64,000 bases of DNA from Cellulomonas fimi. Its GTDB lineage: Bacteria > Actinomycetota > Actinomycetes > Actinomycetales > Cellulomonadaceae. The stretch is taken from assembly GCF_028583725.1 (NCBI RefSeq), contig NZ_CP110680.1:434001-498000 (forward strand). Reading direction: 5' to 3'. The translations under genes were made by a program, and so were the position numbers. Below, piece after piece: positions 58,907 to 64,000 of the stretch. Under the pieces are notes generated by a model. It saw nothing but the letters and a program-made list of their open reading frames with translations, was not told where the DNA came from and did not search any database. Within the stretch, counting starts at the first letter, position 1. Each line of letters begins with the position of its first letter.

Positions 58907-61630
58907 TCAGGCGGTCGCCCGACCTGCGCCGGCCCGCCGCCGCGTCGCGACGACGACCGCCGCACCGCCGAGCAGGAGGAGCAGCACGCCCGTCGCGACC
59001 GGCGCCGCGAGGTCAGCGCCCGTCGTGGCGAGCGATGCGCCCGCGACCCGGATCTCGACCTGCGCGAGCACCACTCCCGAGGCGTCGCGCACCTGCAGGT
59101 GGTGGAGACCGGGCGAGAGCGTCGTCGGGATCGTGACCGTCGCCGTCGCCGTGCCGCCCACGACCGGGACGGTCGCGAGGCGCTGGTACGTGCTGGCGAC
59201 GCCGACCTCGACCTGCGTGCCGGCGACGCCGGTGACCGTCACGGTGACGGTGTCGCCGGGTCGGACCGTGGTCCGGCTCGCGGTGATCGCCGGACTGCCC
59301 GACGACGGCGACGCGGTCGGGGCGGGCGTCGTCGTCGGGCCCGACGTCGGCGTGGTCGTGGGCGTGCCCGTCGGGTCGTGCGAGGGCGTGGGCGTCGCCG
59401 TGGTCGTGACGGTCGGCGTCGGGGTGGGCGTCGCCGCGGGCTCCAGCCCGTCGACCGCGCCCGTCACGAGAGCGGTCACGTCGTCGACGTCCTGCTGTGT
59501 CGGCTGTCCGGCCGCGAGGATCACGCGACCCGACGCGACCGCGTCGTCGAGCACCGCGAGCGACGCCGGCGTCCACGCGTCACGGTCGACCGCGTCGGCG
59601 TCGGCCAGTGCCGCCTCCAGGGCGGCGGTGTCGACCGTGGTGGCCGCGACCGACGGCTCGAGCCGCACGTTGTCGATCACGCCCCACGCGGGTGCGTCGA
59701 GGCTCAGCCACGCGCCGACCTTCACCAGCCCGTCGTCGCCGACGACCACGTCGGGCACGGTGAACGTCGTCGGCTTGTTCCAGCCTGCGAGCCACACGGG
59801 CGTGGACCGGGTGCCGCTCGTCTCGTTCCAGGCCCAGATGGTGAGGTCGGTGCCGGTCTGGTCGCCGCCGTGCAGCGTGGCCGACAGCGTGTACGTGCCG
59901 GCGGGGACGCCCGTGAGCTGCTGGCTGAGGTCGACCGTGAACGGCGTGCCCGCCCAGAACGCGACCGCGCGCGTGCCGTCGGTCGCGTTGCCCGTCGTCT
60001 TGATGGCGTTGTCGCCCGACGCGACCGAGTACGTGAGGTCCCACATGCTCGTGTCGGCGTCCTCGAAGGACCCGTTGACGACGACGTTCTCCGCGCGGAC
60101 GCGGACCGTGGCGACCGTGTCGACGCCCGTCGACGTACGGCCCGGGATGCTGTACGTGCCGGTCCCGCGGATCCAGCTGAGCGCGCCGCCCCACGTGACG
60201 GACGCGGTCTCCTCCGTGCCGTCGTTGTACCGGACGGTGATCGTCGACGGCAGCGTCACGGGGTCGCCGAGGCGGACGTCGACGACGGGCTTCTCGACGG
60301 ACGTGGGGACACGCTCGGTCGTCGCGCCGGTGCGGACGTACCGGAACACGTCGAGGGACTCGAGCGGGGTGCCGTCGAACGCGAACAGCGCCTGGTTGTC
60401 CCACGCGGAGCCGCCGTGCCAGTCGCGCGCGTCCTCGTCGTACGCGCCCGCGTAGCTCGACGCCCAGCCGGAGCCGAACTGCTCCCACAGGGCGTTCTGC
60501 GACGCCCAGTCCGACGGACCGCCGACGGGCAGCCACGCGGGCTCCCAGTAGAAGACGCCGATGCCCGCGTCGCCCACGGCGTGCACGGCCGCGATCACGT
60601 CGCGCACCAGGTCGGCCTGGCCCTGGACGCTGATCGGGTAGACGGGCGTCGTGGAGGTGTTGATCGTGTTGCCGTGCTGGTCGCCGTTGTCGGTCGTGTA
60701 CGCCCACGACGTCTCGGCCACCATGACCTTCTTGTCGTAGGTGTCGGCGACGTGCTTCAGGACGCTCGTGAGGTTCGTCAGCGAGCCGTGCCACATCGGG
60801 TACCACGAGCTCGCGAACACGTCGTAGTCGACACCCGCCCGGTCGAGGATGCCCGCGTAGCTCGCGTACCGGCCGTTCTCGGGGTTGGTGAAGTGCAGCG
60901 CGACGAGCGCGTCGTCGCCGTAGTCGGACGCGCGGACGGCCGCGGACCCGGCCTCGTAGACGGCGACGCACGGCGCCCACGACGCGTCCGTGGCGCTCCC
61001 GGACTCGCAGCGGATGCCCGCGATCCCGTTGTTCGACTCGTTGCCGATCTGCACCATGCCGACGTCGACGCCGGCCGCCGAGAACGCGTCGAGCGTGTCG
61101 GCGGTGAAGTCGCCCGCGGCGTCGGCGCGCTCGGCGTCGGTCAGGTCCGCCCACGCCTTCGGCACGTGCACCTTGGCCGGGTCGGCCCAGAAGTCGGAGT
61201 AGTGGAAGTCGACGAGCACGCGCAGCCCGGCCTCGGTCGCGCGGCGGCCGATCTCGACCGCACGGGGGACGTCGACCGTCCCGCCGCCGTAGCCGTTCCC
61301 GTCGGCGTCGTACGGGTCGTTCCAGACACGCACGCGGACGTAGGTGATGTCGTGGTCGGCGAGCACCTCGAACAGGTCGGCCTGCTGCCCGTCGGCGTCG
61401 CGGAACACGGTGCCGCTGTCCTCGAGCGACAGCACGGAAGACACGTCGACGCCGGCGGCGAAGTCGGCGGGCAGGCCGTCGACCTTCTCCACGAAGATGC
61501 CCGCGTCGACGGGGCCGGTGTCCTCGGCGGCGGCGGACAGGGCGGTGGGCGCGAGGATCGCCGCACCGACGGCGATCGCGGCGGTGGTCGCTCGCGCGGC
61601 ACGCGTCGAGCGGGATCTGGTGGGCGTCAT
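58907..61630 (-). CDS. ganB: Wall-anchored GH53 endo-beta-1,4-galactanase
   Basis: The protein has 907 residues. A signal peptide (about 1-36) is followed by the GH53 domain (about 45-400): acid/base Glu198 in VQIGNESNNG and nucleophile near Glu306 in VMVAETSWAYT. Next come a BIg_4-type Ig domain (GDPVTLPSTITVRYNDG), a galactan-binding CBM61-like domain (VVNGSFEDADTSMWDLTYS), a helical FIVAR-like segment, a Pro/Thr linker and a final Ig-like domain. The C-terminus is LATTGADL, a hydrophobic helix and a basic tail, a sortase E-type LAxTG signal. It hydrolyses arabinogalactan I, a side chain of pectin. Confidence 0.92.
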   Translation of the reverse strand: MTPTRSRSTRAARATTAAIAVGAAILAPTALSAAAEDTGPVDAGIFVEKVDGLPADFAAGVDVSSVLSLEDSGTVFRDADGQQADLFEVLADHDITYVRVRVWNDPYDADGNGYGGGTVDVPRAVEIGRRATEAGLRVLVDFHYSDFWADPAKVHVPKAWADLTDAERADAAGDFTADTLDAFSAAGVDVGMVQIGNESNNGIAGIRCESGSATDASWAPCVAVYEAGSAAVRASDYGDDALVALHFTNPENGRYASYAGILDRAGVDYDVFASSWYPMWHGSLTNLTSVLKHVADTYDKKVMVAETSWAYTTDNGDQHGNTINTSTTPVYPISVQGQADLVRDVIAAVHAVGDAGIGVFYWEPAWLPVGGPSDWASQNALWEQFGSGWASSYAGAYDEDARDWHGGSAWDNQALFAFDGTPLESLDVFRYVRTGATTERVPTSVEKPVVDVRLGDPVTLPSTITVRYNDGTEETASVTWGGALSWIRGTGTYSIPGRTSTGVDTVATVRVRAENVVVNGSFEDADTSMWDLTYSVASGDNAIKTTGNATDGTRAVAFWAGTPFTVDLSQQLTGVPAGTYTLSATLHGGDQTGTDLTIWAWNETSGTRSTPVWLAGWNKPTTFTVPDVVVGDDGLVKVGAWLSLDAPAWGVIDNVRLEPSVAATTVDTAALEAALADADAVDRDAWTPASLAVLDDAVASGRVILAAGQPTQQDVDDVTALVTGAVDGLEPAATPTPTPTVTTTATPTPSHDPTGTPTTTPTSGPTTTPAPTASPSSGSPAITASRTTVRPGDTVTVTVTGVAGTQVEVGVASTYQRLATVPVVGGTATATVTIPTTLSPGLHHLQVRDASGVVLAQVEIRVAGASLATTGADLAAPVATGVLLLLLGGAAVVVATRRRAGAGRATA

Positions 61631-61676
61631 GACACTCCGTCGGGTCGAACGCGGGTCGCACACGCGCGGTCCACGC

Positions 61677-61707
61677 TGTGCACGGTCCCAGCCTGGGACC
61701 GTGCACA
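61677..61707. promoter_or_regulatory. Perfect 31-bp palindrome upstream of GH53
   Basis: TGTGCACGGTCCCAG (61677-61691) and CTGGGACCGTGCACA (61693-61707) are perfect 15-bp inverted arms around a single C. It is 47 bp upstream of the GH53 start. With a 1-nt spacer it suits a dimeric operator better than an RNA hairpin. Confidence 0.6.
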
Positions 61708-61836
61708 AGATACGTCAGGAAGCCCTGGTCAGCGCAAGGGCGTGTCCATCGACGAGACCCAACCGTGACCGTTCACAGCGTGCGATCGGGTGAGACGGCG
61801 CCGGACCGTCGTCCGTCCGGACGACGCGGCGTCGCT

Positions 61837-61855
61837 CGGGCGGCGGTGCCGCCCG
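61837..61855 (-). terminator. Hairpin after the SHOCT gene
   Basis: CGGGCGGC (61837-61844) and GCCGCCCG (61848-61855) form an 8-bp stem just past the stop at 61861. A second palindrome, CGTCGTCCG/CGGACGACG (61807-61826), lies a little further on. Confidence 0.5.
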
Positions 61856-61860
61856 CGGGA

Positions 61861-62349
61861 TCAGGCGCCCGTCAGCAGGCGCGCCTTCGCCGCCTCGAAC
61901 TCCGCGTCCGACAGGTGGCCCGCCGCACGGAGCGACCCCAGCCGCTCCAGCCGCTCCAGCAGGTCGCCCTCACCTTCGGGGCCGGGGGTACCCGCCGCCG
62001 CGTCGGCCGGCTCCGCGACGGGCGCGGGCGCCTCGGGCGGAGCCGTCACGATGGAGAACGGCCGCTTCGCCGCCGCCGCCTCCTCCTCGCGCTTCTCCTC
62101 GAACGCGTGGTACCCCTCGCGGGCCGCGTCGACCGCGCCCTTGCCCGCGACGACCGCCCCGTTCGCGAGCGCGACGCCCGTCTCCGCGGCGAACGCCACG
62201 GCCTCGCCGCTGCGCGCCGTCAGCATCGACTTCGTCTCGTCGCTCACGGGGAGGAAGCCGATGCCCTTGCTGAGCCCGCGGTGCACGTCCCGCGCGAACC
62301 CGTGCCGCTGCAGCCGGGCGTCGAGGTTCGAGCGCGTCTCGTCGGTCAT
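61861..62349 (-). CDS. SHOCT-domain protein
   Basis: The protein has 162 residues. The N-terminal half is helical without a membrane segment. The C-terminal 30 residues (LLERLERLGSLRAAGHLSDAEFEAAKARLL) form a SHOCT helical hairpin, an oligomerisation or nucleic-acid-binding motif. The function is unknown. It precedes the GH53 leader on the same strand, with hairpins between. Confidence 0.8.
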   Translation of the reverse strand: MTDETRSNLDARLQRHGFARDVHRGLSKGIGFLPVSDETKSMLTARSGEAVAFAAETGVALANGAVVAGKGAVDAAREGYHAFEEKREEEAAAAKRPFSIVTAPPEAPAPVAEPADAAAGTPGPEGEGDLLERLERLGSLRAAGHLSDAEFEAAKARLLTGA

Positions 62350-62437
62350 GTCGCCTCCGTCGTCGTCCGTGGCCGCAGCCCACGGCTGCGTGCGGTCGTC
62401 CGCGTCAATCTAGGCCACCGTCCGCGACGACGCCGCG

Positions 62438-63448
62438 TCACCGATCGACGCGCGGTGACAGGGGCACGTCCGTGGCGTCGTCACCGAACCCGAGCGCGCA
62501 CAGCACCTCCGACGTCCCGTCGGCCTCCCCGGTGAGCTCGACGAGCGCGCCCGGTCCCGCGTCGTCGAACACGCTGCGAGGGATCGTCAGCTCCGGCACC
62601 TGGGTCACGTCGTCCGCCCAGGCGGCACCGTCACGGAACGTGACCGTCGAGCGCCACGCCGCGTCACCGTCCGCCCCGACGACCGCCACGTCGAGCGTCG
62701 TCCCGTCCGGTTCGGCGCCGGGGGCGAGCGTCCACGACAGCACGACCGGCGGACGCGCCGGCGACAGCCGCCGGACGCCGAGCCGCGTGACCCAGACGTC
62801 CCCGGGCTCGCGTCCGGACAGGGTCGCGAGACCCGAGGCGTGGTCGGGGACGAGCGTGCACTCGACCCTCGTCTCGCCGCTCTCCGTCACGGCGGGCGCG
62901 AGCACCAGGGCCCCGGCGGTGGCGGTCGCGACGCCGACGACCACCGGCACCGGCACGTCCACCCGGGCGCGCACGACCACCGTCCGCACGACCGAGTCGG
63001 CGAACGTCTGCCGCCGCGGGTGCCACAGCGGTCGCAGCCAGCCGACGAGCAGGATCCAGTCGAGCGCGTGCAGCAGGTCCCGCAGCACCGTGACCGGCAG
63101 CCCCGCGGGCGCACCGTCGCGCTCCCGGACCACGCGGACGCCGACCATCGCCTTGCCCGGCGTCATCCCGGTGAACGCCTGGAGCACCAGCAGCAGGACC
63201 ACCGCCGCGCACGTCCACCACGAGAACCGCCCGTCCGGTTCGATCACCGGCACCCCGGTCGGCGGCAGCACCGGCACCGGCCGGAACGGCACCGGCACGA
63301 ACGACCCCGTCGCGAGCCACGCGACCGCCGCGACGAGCAGCCCGTCCGCGACCGACGCGACGGCCCGCCGCCACCAGTGCGCGTTCCTCGGGCCCGCGGG
63401 ATCGCTCGGCGCGGAACCGGTCGTCGCCGTCGCCTCGGTCGTCGTCAC
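62438..63448 (-). CDS. RDD-family membrane protein
   Basis: The protein has 336 residues from GTG 63448. The RDD domain spans about 20-165: WWRRAVASVADGLLVAAV, FTGMTPGKAMVGVRVV and VLRDLLHALDWILLVG. A further hydrophobic segment (about 170-190) leads to a C-terminal beta-rich external part with an isolated Cys pair. RDD proteins are of mixed function, some being ion transporters. It follows the partial gene at the window edge on the same strand with a 40-bp gap. Confidence 0.8.
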   Translation of the reverse strand: MTTTEATATTGSAPSDPAGPRNAHWWRRAVASVADGLLVAAVAWLATGSFVPVPFRPVPVLPPTGVPVIEPDGRFSWWTCAAVVLLLVLQAFTGMTPGKAMVGVRVVRERDGAPAGLPVTVLRDLLHALDWILLVGWLRPLWHPRRQTFADSVVRTVVVRARVDVPVPVVVGVATATAGALVLAPAVTESGETRVECTLVPDHASGLATLSGREPGDVWVTRLGVRRLSPARPPVVLSWTLAPGAEPDGTTLDVAVVGADGDAAWRSTVTFRDGAAWADDVTQVPELTIPRSVFDDAGPGALVELTGEADGTSEVLCALGFGDDATDVPLSPRVDR

Positions 63449-63488
63449 GCGCGGATCGTCCCACCGTCGATCCGGCGACGCGGGGCTT

Positions 63489-64000
63489 TCACGACGTCGT
63501 CGTCGTGCCGACCTCCAACCGCAGGATCCGCCCGTCCAGGAGCCCGACGGCGAGCCGTCCCGGTCCGCAGGGGGTGACGGAGAGAGGGACGACGGGTGAG
63601 CCGTGCACCTCGAGCTCGACGGCCTCGACCAGAGCGCCTGTCGTGGCGTCGGCGCGCACGAGCCACCCGTTGGAGGTCGTGAGCACGACGACGCCCTCCT
63701 CGTGCACGGCGTCCGTCGCGACTCCCGGCAGGTCCAGCGTCCAGCGAGCCGCGCCGTCGGGGTAGTCGCGTCGGACCGCGAACGGGCTGTGACTCCCGGA
63801 GCCCGCGTGGATCTCGCCGCAGTGGACGACGCCGGTACCGAGCTCGTCGTCGACGTAGACACCGGGACCACCGAACAGGTGGCGCTGCTCGGTCCCCTGC
63901 CAGTCGAGGGGGAAGAGCCGCTCCAGCACGGGCCCGCCCTCGGCGACGACGACGCGGGCGACCCACTTGTCGAGGTGGGGCTTCCTCGCGTCGGAGCCGA
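63489..64000 (-). CDS. Partial gene, beta-propeller-like hypothetical protein
   Basis: The frame is open to the right edge, so the N-terminus is missing; at least 170 residues are present. Repeats such as GVVHCGEIHAGSGSH, GVVVLTTSNGWLVRADATTGALV and GRLAVGLLDGRILRLEVG look like blades of a PQQ/WD-type beta-propeller. No signal can be judged. GTG 63929 could be an internal start but upstream codons (KPHLDKWVARVVVAEGG) read naturally as protein. It probably forms an operon with the RDD gene. Confidence 0.55.
   Translation of the reverse strand, partial: GSDARKPHLDKWVARVVVAEGGPVLERLFPLDWQGTEQRHLFGGPGVYVDDELGTGVVHCGEIHAGSGSHSPFAVRRDYPDGAARWTLDLPGVATDAVHEEGVVVLTTSNGWLVRADATTGALVEAVELEVHGSPVVPLSVTPCGPGRLAVGLLDGRILRLEVGTTTTS

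Noticed and set aside
61709..61715. GATACGT half-site near GH53 shared with the LacI operator at 12303
   Set aside because: A 7-bp match without its inverted partner is too weak to claim common control.

Overview
The window is a very GC-rich chromosomal segment with actinobacterial gene content and style: GTG starts, 4-bp ATGA/GTGA overlaps, F420-type oxidoreductase, PadR/LacI/GntR regulators, DUF2510 proteins and LAxTG-type wall anchoring. The load of polysaccharide-active enzymes (GH3, GH81, PL11, GH53) points to a plant-polymer-degrading member of the Cellulomonadaceae, most likely Cellulomonas or a close relative. That placement is inferred from gene content, not from a database search. 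No phage, plasmid or CRISPR region is visible. One IS110-family element is present.

Layout. 1-4.8 kb: a truncated degenerate GGDEF-like gene, divergent from a 1284-residue ECF sigma factor fused to a zinc-finger anti-sigma-like module, membrane segments and a large Ig-like ectodomain. 4.9-8.2 kb: housekeeping genes (NAD(P)-binding protein, upp, tadA, sirtuin, tRNA-Ser). 8.2-11.2 kb: a coupled three-gene operon (WXG100-like protein, large uncharacterised protein, lipoprotein). 11.2-16.1 kb: a LacI regulator, perfect palindromic operator, sugar MFS transporter and GH3 beta-glucosidase. 16.1-20.8 kb: a frameshifted universal stress protein, an AAA kinase, two DUF2510 genes that share a flagellar/WhiG-type promoter motif, a DHFR-like protein, a cupin, a GntR regulator and a SRPBCC protein. 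20.8-24.6 kb: two PAP2 phosphatases, an L,D-transpeptidase, and a flavin reductase pair behind a SAM-IV-class riboswitch with a visible three-arm switch.

24.7-30.3 kb: a tyrosine phosphatase, a divergent membrane FtsH-like protease, a Nei-type glycosylase, a DUF1684 protein and an LLM oxidoreductase. 30.3-35.3 kb: a tightly coupled operon of processive GT2 glucan synthase, membrane-fusion-like adaptor and membrane-anchored GH81 endo-beta-1,3-glucanase; this is the best candidate for an undescribed system (synthase-dependent beta-glucan production with a built-in hydrolase). 35.3-44.8 kb: a GT87-like mannosyltransferase, uracil permease, LytR_C protein with a ParB-fold partner, ABC exporter, TPR protein, HAF-repeat secreted protein and YchJ. 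44.8-46.8 kb: two nearly identical cold-shock proteins flank a desaturase and share a conserved leader.

47-51.8 kb: PL11 rhamnogalacturonan lyase followed immediately by an IS110 transposase with a structured upstream region that is a candidate bridge RNA. 51.8-55.4 kb: an overlapping trio of response-regulator/thioredoxin-reductase fusion, cyclic-nucleotide-domain histidine kinase and UBP zinc finger, probably one redox signalling unit. 55.4-58.6 kb: a CPBP protease whose 3' end is tandemly repeated, a PadR regulator and a second desaturase. 58.9-64 kb: a wall-anchored GH53 galactanase with a perfect 31-bp palindrome in its leader, a SHOCT protein, an RDD protein and a truncated beta-propeller-like gene. 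PL11 and GH53 attack the backbone and galactan side chains of rhamnogalacturonan I, so pectin use is a common theme.
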